Source: Acestrorhynchus altus
Taxonomy: Eukaryota; Chordata; Actinopteri; Characiformes; Acestrorhynchidae
Direction of reading: 5' to 3'
Length of the DNA: 64,000 nt
Assembly (NCBI GenBank): GCA_034509495.1
Contig: CM067523.1
Span: 18,184,379-18,248,378, forward strand
The first letter of the stretch is position 1. Every line of letters begins with the position of its first letter. The translations under genes and the position numbers were made by a program. Under the pieces are notes generated by a model. It did no database searches. It was not told where the DNA came from and was given only the letters and a program-made list of their open reading frames with translations. Positions 20,826 through 32,430 of the stretch are shown here, one piece after another.

Positions 20826-21919
20826 ATAGATGATAAAATAGAACAGAGAATAGAATGTCTTTGTCACTATACATATGTACAATTAGATAAAAAGCCTTTC
20901 ACAGTGCAAATATGTTCCATATAATAAATTAAATCGTGCAAAATGATGCATAGATTTGAGGCTCTATATACAAATTTCTACACATAGTCCTAATCCACAT
21001 TCTACACATAGTCCACGTCCTAATGTTTTCAGATGACTGTGTGTGATTGAATGGATTTCAGTGCCTTTGTCAGTGCTTTAGTGCATTTCAATCATCTCAT
21101 TTTAGAAATGCAGCAGAAGAATCAAGTTTTACATCCCTCAGTTCCCATGTTGTTAATAAAGTAGAGGAAAAGTACACTGGAGTTCTAGGATTTATTCTAT
21201 TAGTAGCTGGTTGAACTGGTTTTGTTCAACTTTAATTGACATTTTTCAATTTACATTCCTCACAAATTCACTGATATTAGAGCATATTTACTCAAGTATG
21301 ATCATTGTCTACTTCTAGCATTGGAACGTGGAACACCTGCCCTGATAAACAGCCTTTTCCCACCTCTCTCAGCACAACACCTTGCTAGCATGCCCTCTAG
21401 TTACTCCAGAAGCAGTCTTGCGAGTGCACTCTCCTTTATGTAGGAATAGAAGTCTTTACCACTAGGTGTAGCTCAAGCACTCAGGTATCAACAGCAGTGG
21501 CATGCAGGGTAGAAGATTTAAAGAACAGGAGTGTAGACAATGAAATGGGTTACAGTCCTTTTATTTAATGGCCTCTGAAAGGCACAGCCAAGCAAACAAA
21601 GCTGGCATTAGCCATCATTCCAGTGCCAGAAGAGGAAGACAGCAATGTCCTTTGTCGTCCACCCCCCAGGTGCAAAAGCTCCATCTTTTAAAACTGGCCA
21701 AGCCGCAGCTTTAACTGGATCGCTCATAAAAGATGAAGGAATCAGAGCGAGCTCCATTCCTGCTAGCGAATCTCATTCTTCTCTTTCTCAACCAGTCTGT
21801 AGAAAAATAACACTCCTCTGTTTCTTCGTCCTGAAAATAGCTTTTGTGGAATTCTTTCTAAGAGTGGCCAGTGATACAGAGTTGACTACAGTGCTGATTA
21901 CTAAATCCGGCCTGGTCGT
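20826..21919. other. Unassigned sequence
   Basis: AT-rich first half, unique second half. The 92-codon frame at 21645-21923 has no recognisable domain. Confidence 0.4.
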
Positions 21920-22080
21920 GTAGTAGTGATCGGATCAGATGGTAGAGAAGGTAACAGCAGCTGCTTTCATGGCGAATATTGCTGTCTAACAGAAGCTGGT
22001 GTTATAATAATGAATAGCTATGTAAGCAGTCAATAGTGAAGGCAAACGTGCTGCTGCTGTGAATATCATAAGCTAATGGT
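21920..22080 (+). repeat. Dispersed repeat R1, copy 2
   Basis: Matches 16420-16580 (see that entry). A third, weaker match may lie at 23600-23700 ('agtagtgagtgtttcagg', 'tgctatagcagtgaatg'). Confidence 0.4.
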
Positions 22081-22224
22081 TGCAGTAATTTAAATTTCAG
22101 CCATTAACTTCTGAACATCATATACTCTGCCTAACCTTGGGTTTTCCACTGCTCTTCTACTGAATCTGTCATTGAGAGAGCTTTAATCAGACTGAATGAA
22201 CATTTTTCCATTTGCTTCCTTTTA

Positions 22225-22460
22225 AATGTGAAATTTCTTGTGAGGAAAAAGTTCAGACACAAACGTATTACTGCTTCAAATGGATACAATTAAATCAGGT
22301 GCAGCACATCAGCTTCAAACGATTCGACCATCATTAGAGAGGACGTTGGAGGAGCCTGTCTTAGTTAAGTTAGACATTAGTTTCGTTTGCTCAGTTGTTG
22401 AAGGGAGTTGGATCAGCACGGCAAGATGGAAATAGCAAATAGCTCTCTGAGGCCAAAAAC
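22225..22460 (+). mobile_element. Tc1-like 5' end fragment
   Basis: Begins with 'aaatttcttgtgaggaaaaa' and continues 'aaatcaggtgcagcacatca' and 'gaccatcattagagagga', the same order as in 25800-25910. It breaks off at the position that corresponds to the transposase start codon region. Confidence 0.7.
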
Positions 22461-22514
22461 ACTGGGTGAATTTCACATTTCTGAGGCGAGAGCTATTTTT
22501 ATTGTCCTTACAAG

Positions 22515-22544
22515 CAAAAAATAAAATAAAATAAAATAAAAATA

Positions 22545-22640
<96 letters not shown>
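22515..22640. repeat. (AAAAT)n, (AT)n and (GT)n compound microsatellite
   Basis: AAAAT pentamers (22515-22540), a perfect AT run of about 70 bp (22549-22618), then GT (22619-22640). The long AT stretch would form a cruciform readily and is a common assembly trouble spot. Confidence 0.95.
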
Positions 22641-22689
22641 CTGTTATCTGTTGTAAATAAGTGAAATATAAAAATAAGTACAAATAAGT

Positions 22690-22965
22690 ATTTGTAATAG
22701 TTAGAAAGGACTTCAGTTTGTTTGCTCTGCATTGTTGAAGTGAGTGGAATCACCATAGCCACATCCAAAGAGTTCTCAGAGGCATTCAGAAAGAAGGTTG
22801 TAATGTTCATCAGAGCGTTAACAATAACATAAAAAAAATAAAATAAAAAAAAATCATATCAAACATGGTCATTTTATTCTCTCAGTTTATTGTAATATTT
22901 GTCTTTGCTTATTTTCTGAAATTAAAGTTTCTGTTTAAAATCTGTTTGAGGAGAATAAAGCCTAG
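22690..22965 (+). mobile_element. Tc1-derived duplicated unit, copy 1
   Basis: Carries 'caccatagccacatccaaag', 'gcattcagaaagaaggttgt' (transposase N-terminus, as in 25775-26795), then AT-rich sequence ending 'aaaatctgtttgaggagaa'. The same composite, including the non-transposon 3' part, occurs at 23020-23312. Confidence 0.65.
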
Positions 22966-23019
22966 TTAGGTCTTGTATGCAGGAAAAAAAGCTAAATGTG
23001 ATCTATCTGTTATGAATAA

Positions 23020-23312
23020 AGTTAGTAATTGTCATGGTTAGAAAGAACCTTGGAGGAAGCTGCCTTTTATAAACTTCAGATATTAGTTTGGTTGTTCGGC
23101 ATTGCAGTTGTTGGAGTGATCACCATGGCCACATCCAAAGGGTTCTCGGAGGCACTCGAAGGTCATCGTTTTCATCCAGCAGAGCATCATCGATAACTAA
23201 AAAAGAAAAAAAATGTATTTGATTCATTATATTATTATTAATTAATTATTAATTTTTTTTCTTCTAAATTATAGTTTATTTTTGAAATCTGTTTGAGGAG
23301 AAAAAACTCGAT
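23020..23312 (+). mobile_element. Tc1-derived duplicated unit, copy 2
   Basis: Carries 'caccatggccacatccaaag' 370 bp after the equivalent string in copy 1, and 'tctgtttgaggagaa' 347 bp after it. It keeps more of the Tc1 5' region than copy 1 ('ttagaaagaaccttggagga' onward). Point differences are many, so the duplication is old. Confidence 0.65.
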
Positions 23313-23808
23313 GGTGGACCAAGACTGGTAAACAGTGACCGGTGCCTCAACCTTATCAGGTCATCTGACCGGTATATATTTGATATTTGGGAAGGTCAGC
23401 AAAAGAATTGTCAACAAAATTGGCCTAGGTTATTAAAGGTTGACTGGATGTTGTTCTAGCTTCATGGCCATTGTGTTAATAGTAAATATTGCAGACAGAT
23501 GAGATGTTGTTCGAGGAGTGAAAGTCTCAGGTTATGTGAATGCTGTTCTATCTTGGTAACCTCTGCTCTGGAAGTGACTATATTTGTCTTAATGGCTGCT
23601 GTTGAAGGTAGCAGTGTATGTTGTGTACTAAATGACTACCAGTAGTGAGTGTTTCAGGATAACATTGTCCGCTGCTATAGCAGTGAATGTCGAGGCTGCA
23701 GTGCCAGGGTTTAGAGGACCGAAAGGACAAGCCCCTGCCCCCTGGTGCTTTGTTGTGGATACATTATCTGAGTGTCGCCAGCCACTTCAAATGTGGTATG
23801 TGTGTATA

Positions 23809-23810
<2 letters not shown>
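23313..23810. other. Unassigned sequence
   Basis: No coding content. Weak resemblance to repeat R1 near 23600-23700. Confidence 0.35.

Positions 23811-23849
<39 letters not shown>
23811..23849. repeat. (GT)n microsatellite
   Basis: A perfect 39-bp GT tract followed by a short CATGTGTGTG variant. Confidence 0.95.
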
Positions 23850-23850
<1 letters not shown>

Positions 23851-24760
23851 ATGTGTGTGGGGCAGTCATTATGGAGATGTCTCTAGTTGGACCCTCCATC
23901 ACTTGTCTCTGTCTCTCTGCTCCTGACAATTATGAGTAGGTTGGGGAAGCAGACCAGGCACTTGACCTGATTTCCCAGAGATCAGTGACCGCTAGTCTGG
24001 CTTCTAGATTCTCGCAGTGCACGTAACTTAAAGTGACACTTGCCCGAAGCTGCCTTAGAGTGCACAGCCTTCCTCGTTCTCCACAACCATATATGACAAG
24101 TGAGGGGAACTCACTCTGTTGGGAAGGGAAGTGCCTGCATTTTATAATTAGCAGAAAAAATCCCAGTCCACCCCACACACACACAATTTTCTTCTCCATT
24201 TTTTCAGCCCCTCTGGTGTGGTGGTGTGGACAGAAGAGCAAGCAAGGCCTCCTGGGATGGTGAGGAGAAGAAGATTGCTCTCTGTCTGCTTGTGACTGTG
24301 CCACCAGCCCGTGAAATCACCACAGCCTCACTAGTGCGTGAGAGCGGGTGAGACGTGTGAAGACCAACCTGCCTCCTATCCCTACATCACTGATGCCCTT
24401 TTCCAATGCAATGAACAAGTGTAGACAACCAACAGATCATGACAAGAGTATAAGTTCTGACCAATGGCAACACAGCTGTGGAGGTTTGTTGCTGTGCTTT
24501 GAAGGACAAATTGTTTTTCTTAGGCTCTATGATAAAAGAGGACGAGTACTACTAGTACTATTAGTAATGCATTCATACAAATAATTCATAATAATTAGCA
24601 TGTTAACCCTGAACCCTAAAGCCTGAACCATCAAATGAATGCCCAGAAATCTTATTCTTTCAAACAGCAGTGTTTATTTGACCTTCTGAATCATCACTAA
24701 CCTTTAGAACTATATGCCAATGTTGGTGGAAGTTTTGTAGTTTGACATACTTTTATTCAC

Positions 24761-24792
<32 letters not shown>

Positions 24793-25218
24793 GTTATATT
24801 ATTTATGTATCCCCATCAGGCTTTTATTGTGAAATGAGCAAAAAAAAAAAAAAAAAAGACATTGAGGTCAGCAAATGTAAATTTAATAGGCACATAACTA
24901 GTTAAAAGAGACTGATCTGCTGGTCACTAGGCTGATTTTTCAAACTTGCTCACAAGATCTCAACTCTAAATTCTTCTTCCTCTTTAACAGAAACTCTGGA
25001 GTCTCTACAAACATACATAAACTGTTTCCATTTTTCTCACACACGTACAACCCCTCTCATTCCTCTGGCAGGATTGGCAGTACAATAAGATGGCCAGTGC
25101 TTGGGAAGCTTTGGATAAAGTGGGATGGTGATCATCCAAAATTGTGACCTCACAAATGCTGCTGTCACCTCATCAGTTTCCCATAAAAACCTAATATGAA
25201 ATGATATGATTCAAACGA

Positions 25219-25219
<1 letters not shown>
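23850..25219. other. Unassigned sequence with poly(A) runs
   Basis: Includes a small telomere-like patch ('gttaaccctgaaccctaaag', about 24602-24640), A15 followed by (TA)n at 24761-24792 and A18 at 24840-24857. Open frames (23930-24304, 24033-24263) are antisense shadows with no domain. Confidence 0.45.

Positions 25220-25257
<38 letters not shown>
25220..25257. repeat. (TG)n microsatellite
   Basis: A perfect 38-bp tract. Confidence 0.95.
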
Positions 25258-25259
<2 letters not shown>

Positions 25260-25640
25260 AAGCATAATGTCAGAAAGGACTATTTTGGCATTATAATTCT
25301 TTATCCTGGGAGGAATTGCCAGTGTGACCCCGCAAGAGACCTACATGTAAGTCAACAAATCACAGCTCGACTGTCAAAGAGAGCAATTTCCTATTTAATC
25401 TTATAATCGGGCCAAATGGAGCTGGCTTTGAAATAGTTTCTATTAAAGCTGAAGAAGGCTCATTACAGTGCTGGATTGGTTCATAATCTGTATATTGGGC
25501 TAAATGGACAGGCGGGCGGATAAGAACCAGAATGCCGCTGTCCCGGCCCCATGAACAGACCCTGATCATTCTCTGCACCACCATTATGCATTTTGACAGT
25601 GGACTCTATGAATGAAAAAGGATTCATATATTGACAATTC
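25260..25640. other. Candidate conserved non-coding block
   Basis: A unique block of balanced composition between a microsatellite and a Tc1 copy, including 'ttaatcttataatcgggcca' and 'cattacagtgctggattgg'. No domain in any frame. Proposed on texture only. Confidence 0.2.
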
Positions 25641-25774
25641 AGATAGTGCTCTCGCACCTCATTTTATTGTATGCTGTATGGCTTTGAAGGACTGCTGCAA
25701 AATAATTTCAAACAGACAATTTGATGTGGATTTTTAATGACAATTAGTCTTGGCATTAACGTTTGACAAGCTTG

Positions 25775-26795
25775 TAAATGTTATTAATAGAAATGACATT
25801 TTTGTAAGGAAAAAGTTGACACTCCCACTTTTATTAATTCGTAATTGCCTAAAATTAGAATCAGGTGCAGCACATCAGCTGCAAATGATTAGACCATCAT
25901 TAGAGGACTTGGGAGGAGGCTGTCTTATTCAACCCCCAGACATTAGTTTGGTTTGTACTTTGATTGCTGAAGAGAGTGGGATCATCATGGCCATCATCAA
26001 AGAGGCCTTCAGAAAGAAGGTTGTAGATACAGTACGTAAGAGTTCACAAGGTATTTAAAAATTATAAAAATAGTGAATGTCAGAAAATAATATTTTAAAT
26101 GAGACGGAATTTCAGCCCAATAAAAGATCACATGTGTAAATAAGTCTCCAACAATCTTAAAATGTCAACAAGGGATCTACAGGTAGCACTTTCCACAGTT
26201 GATGTCAAAGTGCAGCATCTACCATCAGAAAGAGACCAAACATGTCTGATGTTTATGGGAGGTATGCAATGAGGAAACCCTTACTGTGAAGACTGAAGTT
26301 CTCCAGAGAACACCTAGACAAAGACCAAGACAAATAACAATGCGCTTTGGACAGATGAATCCAAGTCTGAATTATTAGGGCACAGTAACAGAAGACATGT
26401 TTGGTAACAAACCAAACACAGCATTTGAGCACAAGAACTTCATACCAATCAGAAACATGGGGTGGATATGCTAAGGCGTTTAGCTTATTGCAGCAGGGCT
26501 TGGAGATCTCCCCATCATAGAAACCACTATGAAATCTTTATTGTATCAGAAGAGGGCTTGAGGAAAATGTCAGACCATCTGTACAAAGACTATCACTGAA
26601 AAGAATTATGCACGGAGGAGCTGAAAATCCTCCTCTCCAATCAGTGCCAGACACAGATAAATGGTTTTAAGACTCAAATAAATGGCATTATTATTTCAAC
26701 CTGAGGGGAAATACCAGCTATGAGGGCAACTAACTTTTCCTCAGAAGGAAATTGCATTTGTATTAATTACATTTTACAAATGATGTTCAAAACTT
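25775..26795 (+). mobile_element. Tc1-like transposon, longest copy of its family
   Basis: About 1 kb. Inverted ends: 'ttattaatagaaatgacatt' with 'aaggaaaaagttgacactcc' at the left, and the inverse of the same sequence at 26735-26785 ('cttttcctcagaaggaaatt'). Inside, on plus, are the N-terminal 'AFRKKVVDTVRKS' (25995-26045), a middle with 'aacacctagacaaagacc', then nucleotide remnants of the DDE core ('caccaaacacagcatttgag'-type block, 'atcagaaacatggggtgga', 'gcagcagggcttggagatct', about 26400-26510) and a tail 'aattatgcacggaggagct'. Deletions and stops occur throughout, so no functional transposase is encoded. Confidence 0.78.
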
Positions 26796-29700
26796 TGTTT
26801 GTGTGTTTAGATTTATCAATTAATTCGTCAAAGTAGCTAATAAAGAAGATAATAGTTCATATTTATTAACGTGTTAAAAGACAGGTTTTCAAGGGGTAAA
26901 TAATTGCAGTATTTCTCAGATTTTTAGATGCGGTTTACCCATTTTAAGAAAATGGCAGTGAAATAACTGATGAATAAAAGAAGAAAGGAGCAGCCTCACA
27001 GACAACCAATGATTAATATTATCATTGTCAACATCGTCTCAATTAATTCAGCGCCCAATGATAGCCTTCCTCATAAGTCATCATTTGTTGTGTGTGTTCT
27101 ACTTTGAGCTTGGAAAAGATTTAGTGATTAGCCCAGTAGCCAGTCTGTGGCTATTCTCACACACATGCATAAAACATTTTTGAAAGAGTGGAGTCATCAA
27201 TCTCTGGTGAGTTCCTTCTTGGTTTGCAGCCAGCATCTGATGGTCCAGGCTATAGACTAGGGCCTGCAAGGCTAAGGCTGGTAGGATGGGCCACATGCCT
27301 TATCCTTTAAAACTGTCAGTTGGGTCATTAGACACCGTTTTGTAAGAGAAATTGGTTTGCCGGGAAGCTCATTCTGGTGCTGGGTTTCATTGGATTGCAT
27401 TGGTATGTTGGTGTTATATAAAGCCTTGTTAAGAAGGTCACCATTCATTAGGCTTGAGTCCAAGTCAAGCCATGAGCCTTAAGACTAGACTCCAAGTCAA
27501 GAGACGAGTGTTAGTTCAGAGTTTGTCATGTTACACGCCTTTGATCTCGGTCTCAAGTCGGGTGATGGTCTTGTCTCCAGAATCCAAGACTTCATGCTTG
27601 AGCGCTTTCAGTTCCAAGATTCTTTATCTAGAGTTCACATGGTCACATGGTTTTAGTCCAATTCATGTAATCATTACAAAAAGTACATGGATCCCAAATA
27701 AATGAAATAAAGTGCTTGCACACCACAAAACTTTACCACACCGTGCCAGAATGATAGTAGAAAGATGTTGGTTGTTGAAAGGTGGACATGTGTACTAGCC
27801 AGGATTCCATTGAGGGAATTGAACCCCACCTGCTGAATGAATGGAAGGGGAGAACAGCCGTACCGGTGGGCCTATGCTTAGTGCAGGCATCCGTCTGAAG
27901 TTCAGTCAGTCAAGTCGAAGTCTTTTGTATATGGCGTCTCTGAACTCGGTCTGTACTTTTGAGTGCCCATCTTCTGTTGCTGGCACAAAGTTCATCGAAC
28001 TGTTTAAGGAGCCATTGTCCTTACTTTAAGAGTGCTTTGGATTAAAAGCTTAGATTTCACTATTTATAAAGCATATGAAACATATCCACTTCTTTCAATG
28101 AGTTACGAATCAAAAACTCAACAGCCAAGGTTGTAACCCTCATGGAAACAAAACACTTTGGAAATATCTAACTATGCTTCAGAGTAGCAACATATTTCAA
28201 TCACCTGGAGTAATGATCAAGTCAATATTTAAAGCTGACAAATTCCTTCTTCAACACCAAACAGCTGGAAGGATTTTAAGCTACATTAATTGTGCAGTAA
28301 TACGCAGATTTGTTCACATCCACAGGGTATTTCCCTGCCAAAACAAATCTGCACCATAAAGTCTGATGGATAGATCTGTCAAAAGAGTGATATTCATCCC
28401 GCTCTCTCGCTTTCTCCGCCTGTGTGACTCAACTGCACACCAGTGTCACCCATAAAGAAGCTTTAGAAGCAAATGTGTTAGAATTGTGAACTAGAAGGTT
28501 TCTTCTCTGCGCTTGGGAACAAACATATCAGTGTCAATGAAGCTTTTCATGGTGATGCAAATTGGATTTGGGAATTCCATTTCCCACTCCCTAATTATCA
28601 GATGCTTCAGAATGGTTCTGAACTTAGTGATTCTTCTGGCTTCAGTGAAGAGTGTTCAGTGACAACAGATGTGAAAATGCCCTTACTAAATTGTCTTTTC
28701 AAAGTGACCGCAAACACCAGCTTTCAGAAGTTTAAAATGAACTTTTCCGAGGAGTTCAGTGGCAGATAAATGCATAAATGACAGTTCTGTGCAACTTCAC
28801 ATATTTTATCTTTACAACTAATTAATAGGATGCAGCAAAGGGATTAATAATAAAAAATAGATGTCCATAAATACAGGGTGGCCGAAAGTTATGCATTGTC
28901 CAACTGGGTAGCCAATATGAAAACCACAATCTTGGAACCAAGGGGGAAGGGGTATGTGTCACATACATATCTGATAGAGACCCTGATGAGGAATCACACT
29001 GGACTGTCCAAAAAGTAGATGGAACAATGACTGCCCTGGCATCCTTCAGCAAAGGCCCACATCAAAGCACCTGGTATCTGGTATTTTGGCAGATAATCAT
29101 TACGAACCGCTACCGGATCCAGTTAGCAATAGGTTTACATCACATACCTTGAGTTCATCTGAGCCACTTCCCCCAGTCCAGAGCCCATTCCTAAACACAG
29201 CAGCAGCTGTTTCAATCAACTTAACTTTGCTGGTCAGTCCGGTCACACACTTACTCGTTTAAGCACCATTTAAACTTCGCTTAAACCATTGAAAACTCTA
29301 TTTGCAAGTGAATGCTCTTAGTTAAACTCCGTATGAGTCTCCAAAGCTTTTGAATTACTACGAACTGAATTTCCATGTGCTAATGAAAGCTCAGAGTTAG
29401 TTAAAGCCCCATGTTTGAGTGAAATCTTTAAGTTATTATTTGAAGATCCGTGTGCTAATGAAAACTGTCTGTACACTCCTGTGTCGTATTTCCCTTGTTA
29501 TTCACTAAAACAGCAGTTCTGTTCTGTTTTGAATGTTTCCACAAACCCAACTGCAACAATTCTTCTTCAGTTCAACTTAGCCTTTCCACCTTAAAGGGTG
29601 AAAAAATTATAGGAAATTTAGCTTAAAGCTTGTTTGTTTCTTGAAACATATAGGCTCACATCAAATATAAATCATATTACTATGATTAAACTGCCATAAA

Positions 29701-30459
29701 ATACTCCAAACACTGGAGTTTTAGAGAGAACTTGTGCTAAAATTCCGAACCTTAATCAAGAGATGAGGAAAAATGACCTACAGTATATATTCATTTGAAC
29801 TGTCTTAAGAATAAAAAAAAATCCAGCATTATTTAAACAGCTCAAATGGTTCAAAATGGGTTTTTAATGTGCTGTTTGCTGGTGACCAACGTATTAATCA
29901 ATCTGCAGTGTCAGACTCAGGCTTTATGCCTGATGGGCATGTGAACAGGGGCAACATTCATACTCACCTACACTCATTAATATGCCATTGACTTTAGAAG
30001 AATGTAAATGAATCCAAGGTCTGGTAGACAAAAGAAGGAAGAAAGGGTGAGCACTAAGATTTCCCCCAATTTCTCCACTCTCTTTTCTTCTGCTCTGCAG
30101 GTGACAATACCAATCACGCTACTATTAAGTGGATGGGGTGCCGGGGTAATAGATCAATTGACAAGCAGATGATAAGAATAGATGGGAGAGATAACCTTGG
30201 GCACAGTGGAGAGGATGAATGAAGGCCACTGCAGCCGTGATCACCTTGTTCACCCTCACAGTGTGTTCACAGTACAAAGAGCCACCCGTTCAAAAATGAG
30301 CACAAAAATTCAGCACAAATCAAAGCTTAAGTAGCCCTGAGTCTATTCTTTAGGAAAGGACCTGACCTCATTTGTTTACCATCTATTCAAGTATCATATC
30401 TAACCGTCTGCCCTATTCAAACGTCCGTTCACCACACATTCATTAACATCAGTATTCAT
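26796..30459. other. Long mostly unique, gene-less stretch
   Basis: 3.6 kb without a recognised transposon. At 27455-27640 and again near 27897-27920 there is a loose 'caagtcaag' repetition. At 28875 a possible transposon-like tip occurs ('acagggtggccgaaagttat') with no partner found. At 29290-29480 'catgtgctaatgaaagctc' and 'cgtgtgctaatgaaaactg' hint at a degraded tandem repeat. At 30080-30110 a pyrimidine-rich 'ttctgctctgcag' followed by GT looks like a splice acceptor, but no coding exon follows. Confidence 0.4.
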
Positions 30460-31030
30460 GCATTCGTTCAATTACACGTGCATAAAAATACACTTTTTAC
30501 TTTTCCATCCATTTGCTTTAATCCATTCATTCATTTGTCCACCTGTTTATTTGTCCAGACAGTTATATAATCAATCATTTCACTCATTCATTGCTTATTA
30601 CTTTATTAGCGCATCAGCTTATCCACCATCTACCACCCATCATCCACCCATCTACTCAGTTACCCATCCATCCATCCATCCATCCATCCATCCATCCATC
30701 CATCCATCCATCCATCCATCCATTGACCCATTCATCTGTCCATGCGCTCATAACCATGCATCCAGCATTCTTTCACTCACCACCTATACATATATTCTTT
30801 CATCCATCCATTTATCCACACATTCACCCATTCATGATCATCCATTCATCCACCTATCCATTCACCTACCAATCTATTGCACTGCTATTCCATCCATCTA
30901 TTTATTCATCTGCCACCTACCCTTCCGTCATCCATCCATCAATACATCCACCTATTCATTTTAATATATGCATCCATTTGTCCAGTTTATACATTGCCAC
31001 CTATCTGTCCATCCCATTTAACCGATTCCT
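30460..31030. repeat. CCAT-rich degenerate tetranucleotide tract
   Basis: A perfect (ATCC)n core of about 15 units at 30664-30723, embedded in 0.5 kb of degenerate CCATTCAT/CCACC text. Two overlapping open frames of about 167 codons (30458-30964 and 30591-31091) are translations of this repeat (His/Pro/Ser/Ile-rich) and are not genes. Confidence 0.9.
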
Positions 31031-31956
31031 CTATTCAGACACAGTCATTCAGTGTCATTCAGTGCTGCAGTCTTTTACTCAGAACAGGTAAAATGTTTTA
31101 ACATGTGGGAACAAGGTGGTAAAAGCAAAATGAAGCCATTGAGAAGAAAGGGAGGCCAGCAATTTCTGGAGTAAATGGAAAGAAAACAAACAATCACCTA
31201 AACAAAAACAAAAGAAAACTGCCACCAAAGAGGCATAAAAGAGTTACAGTATCAATTGAATCAAAATTCAAATCTTGATGGACATGAGACGAAGCCGGGA
31301 TTTTTATGAACACTGTTTCGTTTTGCATTTAGTCCTTTTAGTAAACATTCTTCCTCTACTTGTCAAGTCTCGTTGTTCTCAGAAGTGGAATGGTATGCCA
31401 CCAGTGGTACTTAAGGGACCAAAACGACACATTATTGTCTGCCCTAAAGGAAAAAGGAGTCTTTGAGAAGTAAATTGCTCACTGAGACTCCAAAACACTG
31501 TCATTTCAAACACGTAAGTAAATAACATAACAAGCTTGCAGCATCTTTGAAGCAACATCCTCCTGGTGTCTGAGTGGACTGCTGTTTAATGTGCCAGAAA
31601 CAGAGCAGCACTTCTGTCTTAAATGAAAAACACACTTTGCACATTTGTCTGAAATGCAAAACCCCAATTAGACCACAGCATTAGATTTGACAAGGCCATC
31701 CACTGTTTGAATTACTTGCAATTGTTAAAAATACTCTCTTTTTGAAACAGTGAAAAACCCAACATCCCTAATTGTGCCTGTAAATGGTGAAGAAAATCTG
31801 CTACTAATATCCTCAAGCATACAAATCAGACCGTGAGTTATTTTTAAAAAAGATGTGTGTTCTACGTGTGTAACCTGAACAGGTGGTGGATAAACAGTAC
31901 TTGAATGCTTTTTCTGGTGTGAAAACGGTAATTAAGAAATTTTTACATGTATTGCA
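31031..31956. other. Unassigned sequence
   Basis: A-rich, non-coding, no recognised element. Confidence 0.4.
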
Positions 31957-32430
31957 CATGAGGAGGAGGAGCTACAGTGGGTGGGTGAATATTAATAAGT
32001 CTAAATTTAGGTATTGTGATATACACTGAGGAGGAGGAGCTACAGTCTCTCATTAGGGTGAATATTAATAACACTCTAAATGTAAGTATTGTGATATACA
32101 CTGGAGGAGGAGCTACAGTCTCTCATTAGGGTGAATATTAATACTGCCTAAATGAGGTATTGTGATATACACTGAGTGAGGAGGAGCTACGGTCTCTGCT
32201 GGGTGAATATTAATAACTCTTAAATGTAGGTATTGTGATATACACTGAGGAGGAGGAGCCACAGTCTCTATTGGGGTGAATATTAATAACTCTAAATGTA
32301 GGTATTGTGATATACACTGAGGAGGAGGAGCTACAGTCTCTCATTAGTGAATATTAATAACTCTAAATGTAGGTATTATGATATACACTGAGGAGGAGCT
32401 ACAGTCTGACACTAGAATGACTATTAAGTT
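31957..32430. repeat. 72-bp minisatellite, about 6.5 copies
   Basis: Unit of 70-75 bp: 'gaggaggagctacagtctct', then 'gggtgaatattaataac', then 'tctaaatgtaggtattgtga', then 'tatacactga'. Copies start near 31960, 32028, 32103, 32173, 32247 and 32320, with a partial seventh near 32390. Differences are scattered single changes and 1-3 bp indels. The last copy degenerates after 'ctacagtctg'. No open frame is maintained through the units, so it is non-coding. Confidence 0.93.

Noticed and set aside
27795..27830. B-box-like GGTTCAATTCC on the minus strand
   Set aside because: Deviates from the consensus, and no surrounding tRNA fold or SINE landmarks were found.
30080..30290. Exon after a splice-acceptor-like pyrimidine tract
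   Set aside because: The tract and CAG/GT are suggestive, but the following sequence has no sustained frame or donor in a sensible place.
30458..31091. Two overlapping open frames of about 167 codons
   Set aside because: Translation of a degenerate CCAT tetranucleotide tract (His/Pro/Ser/Ile runs). Stops are simply rare in this repeat.
31957..32430. CRISPR-like array
   Set aside because: Units are contiguous and of similar sequence throughout, with no unique spacers, in a vertebrate-type genome. It is a minisatellite.
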